DNA of 64,000 bases from an uncultured Luteimonas sp. (GCA_934541015.1 CAKTDC010000015.1:10532-74531); one strand, 5' to 3'; counted from the first letter of the stretch, positions 15,527 to 24,088 are shown. Notes: a model not told the origin generated them from the letters alone. A program made the numbers and translations.

Positions 15527-16036
15527 TCAGTCCTGCTTCGCCACCGACACCAGTGCCGGACGCAGCAGCTGGTCGTTGAGCACATAGCCCTTCTGGAACA
15601 CCTGGAACACGGTGCCGGGGGCGACTTCGGCCGTCTCGACCGCGCTCATCGCGTTGTGCCGCTCCGGGTCGAAGGCGTCGCCGGGGCTGGGCGCGACTTC
15701 GGTCAGGCCGTTGTTGCCGCACACCCGCGCCAGTTCGCGCAGGGTCAGCACCACGCCGTCGCGCAGGGGGTCCTCGACCGGGGCGTTGGCGAGCGCGGCC
15801 TCGAGGCTGTCGAACACCGGCAGCAGGTCGCCCAGCAGCTGCTTGTTGGCGTAGCGGCAGGCGTTGCGCACGTCGCGCTCCAGGCGCTTGCGCTGGTTTT
15901 CCATCTCCGCGCGATCGAGCAGCGACTGCGCGCGCAGCTGCTCCAGTTCCGCGCTCAGGGCCTCGATCCGGGCCTCGTCGGTGATCTGTCCTTCGGCCGC
16001 TTCGGGCGCGGCGTCCTGCATGGGTTCAGTGGTCAT
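15527..16036 (-). CDS. grpE: Nucleotide exchange factor GrpE
   Basis: A 169-aa protein that releases ADP from DnaK. It has an acidic N-terminal tail, a long helical coiled coil (about 25-75; [20 protein letters not shown] then [11 protein letters not shown]), and the conserved C-terminal beta domain with [13 protein letters not shown] and [16 protein letters not shown]. It is co-oriented between hrcA (45 bp upstream) and dnaK (169 bp downstream). AGGA lies 4 nt before the ATG. Confidence 0.96.
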   Translation of the reverse strand: MTTEPMQDAAPEAAEGQITDEARIEALSAELEQLRAQSLLDRAEMENQRKRLERDVRNACRYANKQLLGDLLPVFDSLEAALANAPVEDPLRDGVVLTLRELARVCGNNGLTEVAPSPGDAFDPERHNAMSAVETAEVAPGTVFQVFQKGYVLNDQLLRPALVSVAKQD

Positions 16037-16081
16037 GTCCTGGGCTGGAAAAGGCGGTCGTCAGGGCCGCCGATCCCGGAG

Positions 16082-17137
16082 CTATGGGGCCGCGGCGTCC
16101 GGATTCAAGGCATCGCCGAGCGCCTCGGCGGTCGCCTGGACCACGGGGATCACCCGCTCGTAGGCCATGCGCGTGGGCCCGATCACGCCCAGCACCCCCA
16201 GCACCCTGCCGCCGGCCGCGTACGGCGCTGTCACCAGGGACACGCCCTCCAGCGGCGCCAGGCCCGTCTCCTCGCCGATGAAGATGCGCACCCCCGGCGC
16301 GCGCACGGTGCGTTCGAGCAGCTGCAGGATCTCGCGTTTGCGGCCGAAAGCCTCGAACAGCTCGCGCAGGCGGTCCAGGTCGGACAGGTCCTGGACGCCG
16401 ATCAGGCGGTTCTGGCCGGCCACCAGCATGTCCTCGTCCTCGGCCGGCTGGAGCGCCTGTCCGGCCAGCTCCGCGGTGCGGCTGAGCAGGCCCTGCATCT
16501 CGCTGCGGGCATCGCCGATTTCCTGCAGCAGCGTGGCGCGGATTTCCGACAGCGGCCGCCCGGCAAAGCGGCTGTTGAGGTAGTTGGCGACCTGCTCCAG
16601 CTCGCCCGGATCGTAGCTGCGGCCGACCTGGATGATGCGGTTCTGCACATCGTGGTCGGCAAAGACCACGATCGCCATCACCCGCTGACCGTCCAGCGGC
16701 ACGAAATCGATGTGCCGGAACGCGAACTGCCCGCGTCCGGGCACCGAGACCACGCCGACGAAGCGGGTCATCGCCGACACCAGCTCCGATGCGCTGCCGA
16801 GCAGCGACTGGGTGCCGGCACCGGAGGTGAGCCCGCTGCGCAGCCTGGCCCTGTCGCCCTCGGCCAGGGGCTTGAGCTGCAGCAGCGAGTCCACGAACAC
16901 CCGGTAGCCCTGGGGCGTGGGCACCCGGCCGGCGGAGACGTGCGGCGCGGCGAGCAGGCCCTGGTCCTCCAGATCGGCCAGCAGGTTGCGAATGGTTGCC
17001 GGGCTCACGTCCAGCCCCGCGTGCCGGGCCAGGGTCTGCGAACCGACCGGCTCGCCGTCGCGGATATGGCGCGCGATCAGCGTCCGCAGCAGCTGTCGCG
17101 AGCGGGCATCCAGGGAAACGGGAGGCTGGGCGGGCAT
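16082..17137 (-). CDS. hrcA: Heat-inducible transcription repressor HrcA
   Basis: A 351-aa winged-helix repressor that binds CIRCE operators and is kept active by GroEL. The N-terminal helix-turn-helix region (LDARSRQLLRTLIARH, then GSQTLARHAGLDVSPATIRNL and HVSAGRVPTPQGYRVFVD) is intact, as is the C-terminal part with the GILGVIGPTRMAY-like motif (LGVLGVIGPTRMAYERVIP). It is the first gene of hrcA-grpE-dnaK-dnaJ. I see no CIRCE (TTAGCACTC-N9-GAGTGCTAA) upstream of it or of grpE/dnaK in this window, so its target may be groESL elsewhere. AATAAT ends 6 nt before the ATG with no Shine-Dalgarno. Confidence 0.96.
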   Translation of the reverse strand: MPAQPPVSLDARSRQLLRTLIARHIRDGEPVGSQTLARHAGLDVSPATIRNLLADLEDQGLLAAPHVSAGRVPTPQGYRVFVDSLLQLKPLAEGDRARLRSGLTSGAGTQSLLGSASELVSAMTRFVGVVSVPGRGQFAFRHIDFVPLDGQRVMAIVVFADHDVQNRIIQVGRSYDPGELEQVANYLNSRFAGRPLSEIRATLLQEIGDARSEMQGLLSRTAELAGQALQPAEDEDMLVAGQNRLIGVQDLSDLDRLRELFEAFGRKREILQLLERTVRAPGVRIFIGEETGLAPLEGVSLVTAPYAAGGRVLGVLGVIGPTRMAYERVIPVVQATAEALGDALNPDAAAP

Positions 17138-17143
17138 GGGGGG

Positions 17144-17149
17144 ATTATT
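17144..17149 (-). promoter_or_regulatory. -10 element (AATAAT), leaderless start of hrcA
   Basis: AATAAT (5 of 6 to TATAAT) on the minus strand is followed by six C/G bases and then the hrcA ATG at 17137. It faces the recN promoter about 120 bp away on the other strand. Confidence 0.5.
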
Positions 17150-17265
17150 GCGCGGCGGGGACCGGCGGCCTAGGGCCGCGGCCGGGAATCGGGAACAGAT
17201 GGGACCCGCGTGCCCGGCCCTGGCTTTCCACCCCCTCGCGCCCGCGGCAGGCAGCCCTGCCCCGC

Positions 17266-17271
17266 TACAAT
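17266..17271 (+). promoter_or_regulatory. -10 element (TACAAT), leaderless start of recN
   Basis: TACAAT is followed by six bases and then the recN ATG at 17278. No recognisable -35 and no Shine-Dalgarno are present. Confidence 0.55.
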
Positions 17272-17277
17272 CGGCCC

Positions 17278-18945
17278 ATGCTCAAACGCCTCAGCCTGCG
17301 CGACTTCGCCGTGGTCTCGACCGCCGAACTGGAGTTCGGCCCGGGCCTGACCGTGATCTCGGGCGAAACCGGCGCCGGCAAGTCGCTGCTGGTCGACGCA
17401 CTGGGCTTCCTGTCGGGCCTGCGCGCCGACAGCGGCATGGTCCGCCACGGCGCCGCGCGCGCGGAGCTGCATGCCGAATTCGGCATGGACGCCGTGCCCG
17501 CGGCCGAGGCCTGGCTGGCCGCGCAGGAGTTCGACGATGGCCGGGCCTGCGTGCTGCGCCGCACCCTGCGCGCGGACGGCGGCTCGCGGGCCTGGATCAA
17601 CGGCCGTCCGGCCACCCTGGCCCAGCTGGCCGAGCTGGCCGGGCTGCTGGTGGAGATCCACGGCCAGCACGAGCACCAGGCGCTGCTGGACAAGTCCAGC
17701 CAGCTGGCGCTGCTGGACGCATTCGGCGACCACGCCGCGCTGCAGGCGGGAGTCGCCGCGGCCGCGTCGCGCTGGAGCGCGCTGCTGCGCGAGCGCGACG
17801 CGCTGTCGGAAGCCGGCGATGTCAGCGAACGGATCGAATGGCTGGAGCACCAGCTCGACGAGCTCGACCGCGAGCAGCTGCAGCCCGGAGCCATCGACGC
17901 CCTGGTCGCCGCCCATCGCCGCCACGCGCACGCCGCCGGGCTGATCGACGCCTGCGAGCAGGCGCTGGCAGCGCTGCAGGGCGAGCAGGGTCCGTCGCTC
18001 GTCGGGCAGCTGCAGCAGCTGCGCGGCAGCCTGGCCCGCGCCCGCGAGCACGAGCCGCGACTGGGTGAAGTCGACGCGATGCTCGAATCGGCCGGCATCC
18101 AGCTCGACGAGGCGCAGCTGCTGCTGCAGCGCATCCGCGACGACCTCGACCTCGATCCGGCGCAGTTCGATCAGCTCGACGCGCGCCTGGCGCGCATCCA
18201 CGACCTGGCGCGCAAGCACCGGGTGCCGGCCGAAGGGCTCGGCGAACGCCAGACCGCGTTCCAGCGGGAACTGGAAAGCCTGCGCGGCGCCGGCCAGCGC
18301 CTGCGCGCGCTCGAGGGCGAGATCGGGGCCGCCGCCGGCGCATGGCGCGAGGCCGCCGGCAAACTCGGCGCGGCCCGCACAGCCACCGCGCAGCGGCTGT
18401 CGCGGCAGACCACCGCCCTGATCGCGGAGCTGGGCATGGGTGGCGGCCGCTTCGAGGTCGCGCTGGAGCCGGTGGCCGCCGACCGTCCCGACCCGCAGGG
18501 CGGTGAGCGGGCCGAATTCCTGGTGTCGGCAAACGCCGGACAGCCGCCGCGGCCGCTGCGGCGGGTGGCCTCGGGCGGCGAACTGTCGCGGATCTCTCTG
18601 GCGATCGAGGTCGCCGCACTCGGCAACGATCCGATCCCGACCATGGTCTTCGACGAGGTGGACTCGGGCATCGGCGGCGCCGTTGCCGGCATCGTCGGCC
18701 GCAAGCTGCGCACGCTCGGCGCTTCCCGCCAGGTGCTGTGCGTGACCCACCTGCCGCAGGTGGCCGCGCACGGGCACGCGCACTACCGGGTGAGCAAGGC
18801 CGAGCAGGACGGCGTGACCATGAGTGAGGTCCAGCTGCTGGATCCGGGCCAGCGGCAGGAGGAACTGGCGCGCATGCTCGGCGGTGTCCGCGTCAGCCGC
18901 GAGGCCCGCGCCGCCGCAACCCGCCTGCTGAGCGAAGTGGACTGA
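17278..18945 (+). CDS. recN: DNA repair protein RecN
   Basis: A 555-aa SMC-like ATPase for double-strand break repair. Walker A is GETGAGKS at residues 29-36. Two long helical arms with coiled-coil character occupy about residues 150-350. The C-terminal ABC signature region (LRRVASGGELSRISLAIEV), Walker B (TMVFDEVDSGIGG) and a VLCVTHLPQVAAH motif are intact. Length matches the family. It is divergent from hrcA and convergent with fur. I saw no clear LexA box upstream. The start is set by the homologous MLKRLSLRDFA N-terminus. Confidence 0.97.
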   Translation: MLKRLSLRDFAVVSTAELEFGPGLTVISGETGAGKSLLVDALGFLSGLRADSGMVRHGAARAELHAEFGMDAVPAAEAWLAAQEFDDGRACVLRRTLRADGGSRAWINGRPATLAQLAELAGLLVEIHGQHEHQALLDKSSQLALLDAFGDHAALQAGVAAAASRWSALLRERDALSEAGDVSERIEWLEHQLDELDREQLQPGAIDALVAAHRRHAHAAGLIDACEQALAALQGEQGPSLVGQLQQLRGSLARAREHEPRLGEVDAMLESAGIQLDEAQLLLQRIRDDLDLDPAQFDQLDARLARIHDLARKHRVPAEGLGERQTAFQRELESLRGAGQRLRALEGEIGAAAGAWREAAGKLGAARTATAQRLSRQTTALIAELGMGGGRFEVALEPVAADRPDPQGGERAEFLVSANAGQPPRPLRRVASGGELSRISLAIEVAALGNDPIPTMVFDEVDSGIGGAVAGIVGRKLRTLGASRQVLCVTHLPQVAAHGHAHYRVSKAEQDGVTMSEVQLLDPGQRQEELARMLGGVRVSREARAAATRLLSEVD

Positions 18946-19008
18946 ACCACCCGGCCCGCTCCCTTCCCCGCCCCTGCTCCCGCCCGGCGCTGCCGCGGGA
19001 ACCAGGCG

Positions 19009-19428
19009 CTACCTGACGGTCCCCGGCCGCCGCCGCCGCACGTACAGCACCAGCGAATGCTCGTCGAGGTCGTAGCCGTGCTCGCCCGCGATCCGGTGCA
19101 GGAGATCGACAATTTCGGGGCTCTCGAACTCGGTGATCTGGCCGCTGGCCACGTCGACCATGTGGTAGTGGTGGTCGCCGCGGTCGAGCTCGTAGAGCGC
19201 GTGCCCGCCCTCGAAGTTGTGCTTGATGACCAGCCCGGCCGCCTCGAACTGGGTCAGCACCCGGTAGACCGTGGCCAGTCCGATCTCGTCGCCCTGGTCG
19301 AGCAGCTGCCGGTAGATGTCCTCGGCGGTCATGTGCTGCCGGGGGGTGCGCTGCTCGAGCAACTGCAGGATGCGCATCCGCGGATGCGTCACTTTCAAAC
19401 CGGCCTTGCGAAGATCCAGCGATTCCAT
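19009..19428 (-). CDS. fur: Ferric uptake regulator Fur
   Basis: A 139-aa Fe(II)-dependent repressor. The N-terminal winged helix includes the recognition region DEIGLATVYRVLTQFEAAG. The dimerisation domain carries metal-binding residues: an HHYH cluster (in ELDRGDHHYHMVDV) and His in LDEHSLVLYV. E. coli Fur has HHDH with Asp89 as a regulatory metal ligand; here it is Tyr. The CxxC motifs of E. coli are absent, as in pseudomonad Fur. I chose ATG at 19428 with GGAGG 5-6 nt upstream, rather than the longer frame from 19443. It is divergent from bamE (the usual xanthomonad and pseudomonad arrangement) and convergent with recN. Confidence 0.96.
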   Translation of the reverse strand: MESLDLRKAGLKVTHPRMRILQLLEQRTPRQHMTAEDIYRQLLDQGDEIGLATVYRVLTQFEAAGLVIKHNFEGGHALYELDRGDHHYHMVDVASGQITEFESPEIVDLLHRIAGEHGYDLDEHSLVLYVRRRRPGTVR

Positions 19429-19495
19429 AGCGCCTCCATTCACGGACCGTTTAGCGCCGGTTGCCTGGATGCGGGTCGCGGCGGATGCGCGAGTG

Positions 19496-19501
19496 TATCA
19501 T
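19496..19501 (+). promoter_or_regulatory. Candidate -10 element of bamE (TATCAT)
   Basis: TATCAT lies 30 bp before the bamE ATG in the 103-bp fur-bamE divergent spacer. No convincing -35 is seen. Confidence 0.35.
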
Positions 19502-19531
19502 CGGCAGGTTTTCAGCCATTCTCCGTGAACC

Positions 19532-19924
19532 ATGCCGAAGTTCCTGCCCGCACTCCTCGTCGCCCTCGTCCTGTCCGGCTGCGGCCTGCTCTACAAGCAG
19601 CCCATCTACCAGGGCAACCTGATCGAGCAGTCGGCGGTGGATCAGCTGCAGGCGGGCATGGGCAAGCAGCAGGTCATGGCGCTGCTGGGCACGCCCTCGA
19701 TCGCCGATCCGTTCCACCACCAGCGCTGGGACTACACCGCCAGCCAGCGGGTCGATCGCCGCGGCACCACCGAGGTGAAGAACCTCACCCTGTTCTTCGA
19801 GAACGATGTCCTGGCGCGCTGGGAAGGCGAGTATTTCCCCGAGCAGGACGCCGAGCTGGCCAACTCCACGATCCGCAAGTTCGGCTACAACCTGCCGCGC
19901 GAGAAGGGCCGCAACCGGCGCTGA
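19532..19924 (+). CDS. bamE: Outer-membrane assembly lipoprotein BamE (SmpA/OmlA)
   Basis: A 130-aa lipoprotein of the BAM complex, which inserts beta-barrel proteins. The signal peptide ends in the lipobox LSGC (Cys at about 17). The SmpA/OmlA domain follows with the family motifs YKQPIYQGNLI, QLQAGMGKQQVMALLGTP and HHQRWDYTA, and a C-terminal basic tail. OmlA was first described in xanthomonads and pseudomonads beside fur, exactly as here. It is divergent from fur. Confidence 0.95.
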   Translation: MPKFLPALLVALVLSGCGLLYKQPIYQGNLIEQSAVDQLQAGMGKQQVMALLGTPSIADPFHHQRWDYTASQRVDRRGTTEVKNLTLFFENDVLARWEGEYFPEQDAELANSTIRKFGYNLPREKGRNRR

Positions 19925-20042
19925 GCGCGACCGGCGCCCGTCGCGGCGGTGGTGGCGCCCGGCCCGAGGTCGCCAGCCGCCCCGCGATCCGCATCCGGAC
20001 CGGCCGAGCGCGGCCGGGCCCGTCCGCAGCCGCCTCCCCGTC

Positions 20043-20330
20043 CTACCCGCTCCCGCCTGCGGCCGCACGCGCCTGCGCGCGCCGGCGCCTGGCCTCCTTC
20101 GGATCCATCGACAGCGGCCGCAGCAGCTCCACGCGGTCGCCATCGGCCAGCGCGGTGTCCGCCGTGGCCCGCTGGCCGAAGACCGCGAACCCGGCGATCC
20201 CCTCCAGCGACAGTCCCGACGCCGCTACCGCCGCAGCCACCGTCGTGCCCGCGGCCAGCTCCAGCTCGACCGCATGATGGCGGCCCGGCCACGCCGAGAC
20301 CACCTGGACCCGCAGCACCTCAGTCGCCAC
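20043..20330 (-). CDS. rnfH: RnfH family protein (ubiquitin-like fold, UPF0125)
   Basis: A 95-aa protein starting with GTG ([18 protein letters not shown]). It has the beta-grasp RnfH pattern: a hydrophobic first strand, AVAASGLSLEGI, FAVFGQRATADTAL, DGDRVELLRPLSMDPKEARR. The function is not established; it is consistently the partner of ratA. Its start overlaps the ratA stop by 11 bp, so the two are translationally coupled. Confidence 0.9.
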   Translation of the reverse strand: MATEVLRVQVVSAWPGRHHAVELELAAGTTVAAAVAASGLSLEGIAGFAVFGQRATADTALADGDRVELLRPLSMDPKEARRRRAQARAAAGGSG

Positions 20331-20751
20331 CGCGGTCGGCGACGCGCACGAAGTCGTTGACCATGCGGTCGGCCAGCCCGCGGAATCCGAGCGTCATCGC
20401 CGGCAGCATCAGGCTGCTCTGCGGCTCGAAATCCAGTACCAGGCCCACCCTGCAGGCGCTCTCGTCCAGGGCGTGGAACATCCAGCGCCCCTCCATGCGG
20501 CGGAACGGGCCGTCGCGCAGATGCATGTCGATGTGGTGCGGCCGGGACAGCAGGTTCTCGGTGGTGAACCAGGTCCGCAGCCCGCCCAGCTTCAGCTCGA
20601 GCTTCGCCAGCATCCGCTCCTCCCCGCTTTCCAGCACCCGGGCCGACTCGCACCACGAAAACCGGCGGGGATAGGCGGCGACATCGTTGACCAGATCGAA
20701 CATCCGGTTGGCGGAATGTTCGACCAGCGCGCTGCGTTCGATCTTCGGCAT
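20320..20751 (-). CDS. ratA: RatA family START-like toxin/ubiquinone-binding protein
   Basis: A 143-aa protein of the polyketide cyclase/START fold (COQ10-like). It begins [23 protein letters not shown] and includes [14 protein letters not shown] and [20 protein letters not shown]. In E. coli RatA has been reported to inhibit 70S ribosome association; relatives act as ubiquinone-binding proteins. I chose ATG at 20751, where homology begins, over an upstream in-frame start that would run through the smpB promoter. It is divergent from smpB with 37 bp between starts, the standard smpB/ratA/rnfH arrangement. Confidence 0.92.
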   Translation of the reverse strand: MPKIERSALVEHSANRMFDLVNDVAAYPRRFSWCESARVLESGEERMLAKLELKLGGLRTWFTTENLLSRPHHIDMHLRDGPFRRMEGRWMFHALDESACRVGLVLDFEPQSSLMLPAMTLGFRGLADRMVNDFVRVADRGGD

Positions 20752-20777
20752 GGCTCGCGTGCGTGGGCCGCTTCGGG

Positions 20778-20783
20778 GACAAT
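20778..20783 (+). promoter_or_regulatory. -10 element (GACAAT), leaderless start of smpB
   Basis: GACAAT is followed by five G-rich bases and then the smpB ATG at 20789, in the 37-bp spacer to ratA. Confidence 0.45.
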
Positions 20784-20788
20784 GGGGG

Positions 20789-21283
20789 ATGGCCAGCAGG
20801 AAAGGCAAGGATAAGGCAAACGGCAGCGGAACCATCGCGCTGAACAAGCGCGCGCGCCACGACTACCACCTCGAGGAACGCTTCGAGGCCGGGCTTGCGC
20901 TGCAGGGCTGGGAGCTCAAGGCGATCCGCGCCGGCCGCGCCAACATCGGCGAAAGCTATGCGGTGGTGCTCGGCGGCGAGATCTTCCTGGTCGGCGCGCA
21001 GATCACCCCGCTCATTTCCGCCTCGACCCACGTCGTGGCCGATGCCAGGCGCAGCCGCAAGCTGCTGCTGCACCGGCGCGAGATCGACAACCTGGTCGGC
21101 CGCGTGCAGCGCGACGGCTACACCCTGGTGCCCACCGCCCTGTACTGGAAGGGCAACAAGGTCAAGGCGGAACTGGCGCTGGCCAAGGGCAAGCAGGCGC
21201 ACGACAAGCGCGAGGCCAGCAAGGATCGCGACTGGGCGCGCGAAAAGCAGCGCCTGCTCCGCCGCCACAACAAGGACGCCTGA
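20789..21283 (+). CDS. smpB: SsrA-binding protein SmpB
   Basis: A 164-aa partner of tmRNA in rescue of stalled ribosomes. The core SmpB fold is present: [51 protein letters not shown], and the basic C-terminal tail ([17 protein letters not shown]) that mimics mRNA in the decoding centre. ATG at 20789 is chosen by homology (MASRKGKDK); the frame is open upstream. The tmRNA gene is about 2.4 kb downstream with a histidine kinase gene between. Confidence 0.97.
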   Translation: MASRKGKDKANGSGTIALNKRARHDYHLEERFEAGLALQGWELKAIRAGRANIGESYAVVLGGEIFLVGAQITPLISASTHVVADARRSRKLLLHRREIDNLVGRVQRDGYTLVPTALYWKGNKVKAELALAKGKQAHDKREASKDRDWAREKQRLLRRHNKDA

Positions 21284-21297
21284 GGCGCCTTGCCGCA

Positions 21298-23517
21298 TCA
21301 ACCCGGCGGCGGCGCCTCCGCAGCGGGAAGGGTGAAGCGGAAGGTGGCGCCCTCCCCGGGCGCGGCCTCGGCGCGGATGCCGCCGCCGTGCCGCTCCAGG
21401 ATCCGCTTCACCGACGCCAGCCCGATGCCGTGGCCGGGAAAGCTCTCGGCCGAGTGCAGGCGCTGGAACGGGCGGAACAGCTTGTCGGCGTAGGCCGGGT
21501 CGAAGCCGGCACCGTTGTCGCGCACCAGGAACGCCCGCTGCCCCGGCAGCAGGCCTTCGGCCTCCGGATCGAGCGCGAACTCGATTACCGGCCGCGCGGC
21601 GTCGCGGGTGAATTTCCAGGCGTTGCCCAGCAGGTTCTGCAGCAGCCCGCGGACCAGGACCGCGTCCCCCGAGGCGGCGAGCCCCGGCTGGATGCGGAAC
21701 TCGACCTGCCGCTCCGGTTCCGACAGCTGCAGCTCCGCGGCAACCTCGGCCGCGATCCGGCTCAGGTCCAGCTCGGACATCTGCAGCGTGTCCCGGCTGA
21801 TCCGCGACATCTTCAGCAGGGCATCGATCAGCTCGTCCATCCGGTTGGCTGCGCGGCGGATCCGCCCGAGGTGGTCCCTGCCCTCCTCGCCCAGGGAATC
21901 GCCGTGGCGCTCCATCAGGATGCGCGCGAATCCGTACACCGTGCGCAACGGCGCGCGCAGGTCGTGGGAAACGCTGTAGGCGAACGATTCCAGGTCGCGA
22001 TTGGCGCTGGTCAGCTCGCGCGTGCGCTGTTCGACCCGCGCCTCCAGCAGGCGGTTCATCTCCCGCATCTGCTCCTCCGCCTGCAGGCGCGCGGTGATGT
22101 CCTCGACCTGGGCGAGTACGGCGATGTCGGTGCCGGTTTCGCCCGGCACCGGCGCGTACACCAGGTCGACGTGGCGGATCTCGCCGTCGGGACGGCGCAC
22201 CTCGCGCAGCGAACGCGAGCCGGCGCCGACATGGTCGGCCATCGAGGCCTGCATCGAACCGCGACCGCCGTCGACGAACTGGTCGTCGAGCAGCTGTCCG
22301 GCGAGGGCGTGACGGCCGGTGCCGAGGATGCGCTCGAGCGCGGGGTTGGCCTCCACGATCCTGCCCTCGCCGTCGAGCAGGGCGTTGCCCACCGCCGAAT
22401 ATTCCATCGCGCTGCGGAAGCGCAGCTCGCTGCGCCGCCACGACTCGCTCATCCGCGCCGCGATCCGCTCCGCGCGGCCCTGGGTGTGCGCCAGGGCGAG
22501 CACGACCGCGAACAGCAGCACGGAAGCGAGGCCGCCCGCGACCAGGGTCGCCTTGAGGTCGTGCAGGTTCCACAGCCCGTCCACGCGCGGCGCCTGGAAG
22601 TCCATCCGCCACTTGCGTCCGTAGACATCGCGGGTGCTCGAATGCGACCAGTAGCGCGCCGGGTCGGCCGATTCCTCGAAGGCCGGATCGCGATACAGCG
22701 GCTTTCCGTCCGCATCGGTGACATCCACGATCCGCAGCGCGTGGTCGGTCGGGGCGTAGCGCAGCACGCTGCGGACGAAGGGGTCGACGCCGAACGGCGC
22801 GTACACCCAGCCGGTGAACGATTCGCGGCGCGAGGCCTGGGCCAGCGGGGGCACGCCCCCCGCGTACACGGGCGCGTACATCAGCAGCCCCTGCTCGTCG
22901 GGCTCGCGCTGCTGCAGCAGCTTCAGCGGCGCGCTGACCAGGATCTGGCCGCTGTCGCGCGCGGCCGCCATGGCGCGGTTGCGGTCGGGATGGGAGAACA
23001 TGTCGTACCCGATCGCCTCCCGGTTGGGTGGATCGGCCGGATCGAGGTAGAGGATCGGCCCGTAGAACTCGCGCACTCCCGTGGGCCGGATCTCGAACAG
23101 GCCCTTGCCGGCATCGCGCATCTGCAGCTGCAGCGCCTCCAGTCCGCTGCCGGACAGGTAGGGGCTGTAGCCCAGGCCCGCCAGGCCGGGGAACTGCCGG
23201 GAGATGTTCAAACCGCCAACGTAGCCGCGCCACTGCTGCTCGGTGGGCCGGGCCACGGACGAGAACAGCGACACGCCGCCGCGCAGCGCCAGCTCGTAGC
23301 GCAGCAGGCGCTCGAGCAGCTGGGTGGAAATGCGTTCGGCCTCGGCCAGGTGCTCGGCCTCGACCGCGCGGCGCTCGCGCTCGATGGCCGAGCGCGCGTA
23401 CATGGCCACCAGCAGCAGCGAGCCCAGCAGCACCACCGCCGCCAGCAGGTAGCCGCGGCCCGGCGGGCGCCGGGTCCCGGGGGCGAGGTTGGCGGGAGAA
23501 GCCATTGCGGCGGGCAT
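21298..23517 (-). CDS. CHASE/PAS-domain sensor histidine kinase
   Basis: A 739-aa membrane histidine kinase. An N-terminal membrane helix (about 22-42; YLLAAVVLLGSLLLVAMYA) and a second one (about 330-350; LVAGGLASVLLFAVVLALA) enclose a periplasmic CHASE domain (for example YVGGLNISRQFPGLAGLGY, SFTGWVYAPF). A cytoplasmic PAS/PAC region follows (SAMEYSAVGNALLDGEGRI), then HisKA with the phospho-acceptor in SYSVSHDLRAPLRTVYGF, and HATPase_c with N (LLGNAWKF), G1 (DNGAGFDP) and G2 (GHGIGLASV) boxes. There is no receiver domain and no adjacent response regulator, so it is an orphan kinase. The ligand is unknown. Start ATG 23517 follows TATGCT by 6 nt. Confidence 0.88.
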   Translation of the reverse strand: MPAAMASPANLAPGTRRPPGRGYLLAAVVLLGSLLLVAMYARSAIERERRAVEAEHLAEAERISTQLLERLLRYELALRGGVSLFSSVARPTEQQWRGYVGGLNISRQFPGLAGLGYSPYLSGSGLEALQLQMRDAGKGLFEIRPTGVREFYGPILYLDPADPPNREAIGYDMFSHPDRNRAMAAARDSGQILVSAPLKLLQQREPDEQGLLMYAPVYAGGVPPLAQASRRESFTGWVYAPFGVDPFVRSVLRYAPTDHALRIVDVTDADGKPLYRDPAFEESADPARYWSHSSTRDVYGRKWRMDFQAPRVDGLWNLHDLKATLVAGGLASVLLFAVVLALAHTQGRAERIAARMSESWRRSELRFRSAMEYSAVGNALLDGEGRIVEANPALERILGTGRHALAGQLLDDQFVDGGRGSMQASMADHVGAGSRSLREVRRPDGEIRHVDLVYAPVPGETGTDIAVLAQVEDITARLQAEEQMREMNRLLEARVEQRTRELTSANRDLESFAYSVSHDLRAPLRTVYGFARILMERHGDSLGEEGRDHLGRIRRAANRMDELIDALLKMSRISRDTLQMSELDLSRIAAEVAAELQLSEPERQVEFRIQPGLAASGDAVLVRGLLQNLLGNAWKFTRDAARPVIEFALDPEAEGLLPGQRAFLVRDNGAGFDPAYADKLFRPFQRLHSAESFPGHGIGLASVKRILERHGGGIRAEAAPGEGATFRFTLPAAEAPPPG

Positions 23518-23523
23518 CGCCAC

Positions 23524-23529
23524 AGCATA
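23524..23529 (-). promoter_or_regulatory. -10 element (TATGCT), leaderless start of the histidine kinase gene
   Basis: TATGCT on the minus strand is followed by six bases and then ATG at 23517. This supports that ATG over the in-frame alternatives at 23595, 23568 and 23505. Confidence 0.45.
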
Positions 23530-23610
23530 CAGACCGCGCCGCGCCCGGGCCGCGCCGCGGCGCTCCATGGCCGGGCCGGTCGCCGTGCGCTCCATTCAGC
23601 CTGGCCGCGC

Positions 23611-23616
23611 TATAGT
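23611..23616 (+). promoter_or_regulatory. Candidate -10 element of ssrA (TATAGT)
   Basis: TATAGT (5 of 6 to consensus) lies 53 bp before the mature tmRNA 5' end. This is consistent with a precursor trimmed by RNase P; no strong -35 is visible. Confidence 0.45.
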
Positions 23617-23669
23617 GCGCCCGTCAGACCGGTCCAACGACCTGCTTAAGTTCCAGGATCCCGGTTCAC

Positions 23670-24022
23670 GGGGGTGCACTGGCTTCGACGGGGGTCGCGA
23701 AATCGCCTGGCGCATGCCGAGGGGGCAGCTTTCCTCGTAAATCCAGCGGCAAACTCATAGTTGCCAACGACGACAACTACGCTCTCGCCGCTTAAGGCGT
23801 AAGCCCCGAACCCACTTGTGCCCGTGCTCGTGGATGTAGGGTCATGATCACGGGAACCAGCCGCGGCGGCCGCCTGTCTGCCGTGGTTGAACTCACAGGC
23901 TGGTTCCCCGGTGCGCTTCGCACACCGTGCTGCCGGGGAACGAGATCCAACGGTGGGCTAAGCATGTAGTGCCGGGGATGGAGTGCCTTCGGACGGCGGT
24001 TCGATTCCGCCCACCTCCACCA
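23670..24022 (+). ncRNA. ssrA: Transfer-messenger RNA (tmRNA)
   Basis: A 353-nt tmRNA. Its 5' end GGGGGTG pairs with CACCTCC (24012-24018), followed by discriminator A and an encoded CCA (24020-24022). The conserved 5' TGCACTGGCTTCGACGGGGGTC and the 3' T-arm GGTTCGATTCCGCCC are intact. The tag reading frame at 23763-23795 encodes ANDDNYALAA and ends in TAA; the ALAA end is the protease-recognition signal. The tag is as in xanthomonads from memory. The RNA tags peptides on stalled ribosomes with SmpB (20789). It is followed by a strong intrinsic terminator. Confidence 0.97.
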
Positions 24023-24030
24023 TCATTGAA

Positions 24031-24058
24031 CCCCAGCCGTTCTGGCTGGGGTTTTTTT
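24031..24058 (+). terminator. Intrinsic terminator of ssrA
   Basis: A perfect 8-bp stem CCCCAGCC/GGCTGGGG with a 5-nt loop is followed by seven T. It begins 9 nt after the tmRNA CCA end. Confidence 0.93.
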
Positions 24059-24088
24059 GGTTCTTCTCCCAAGTGCGGGGAATCGCAA
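24059..24088 (+). repeat. Copy A of a 30-bp dispersed repeat
   Basis: A GGTTCTTCTCCC / AAGTGCGGGG / AATCGCAAG sequence directly after the ssrA terminator. Near-identical copies lie at 39063-39084 (same strand) and 39458-39489 (opposite strand). The function is unknown. Confidence 0.6.
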
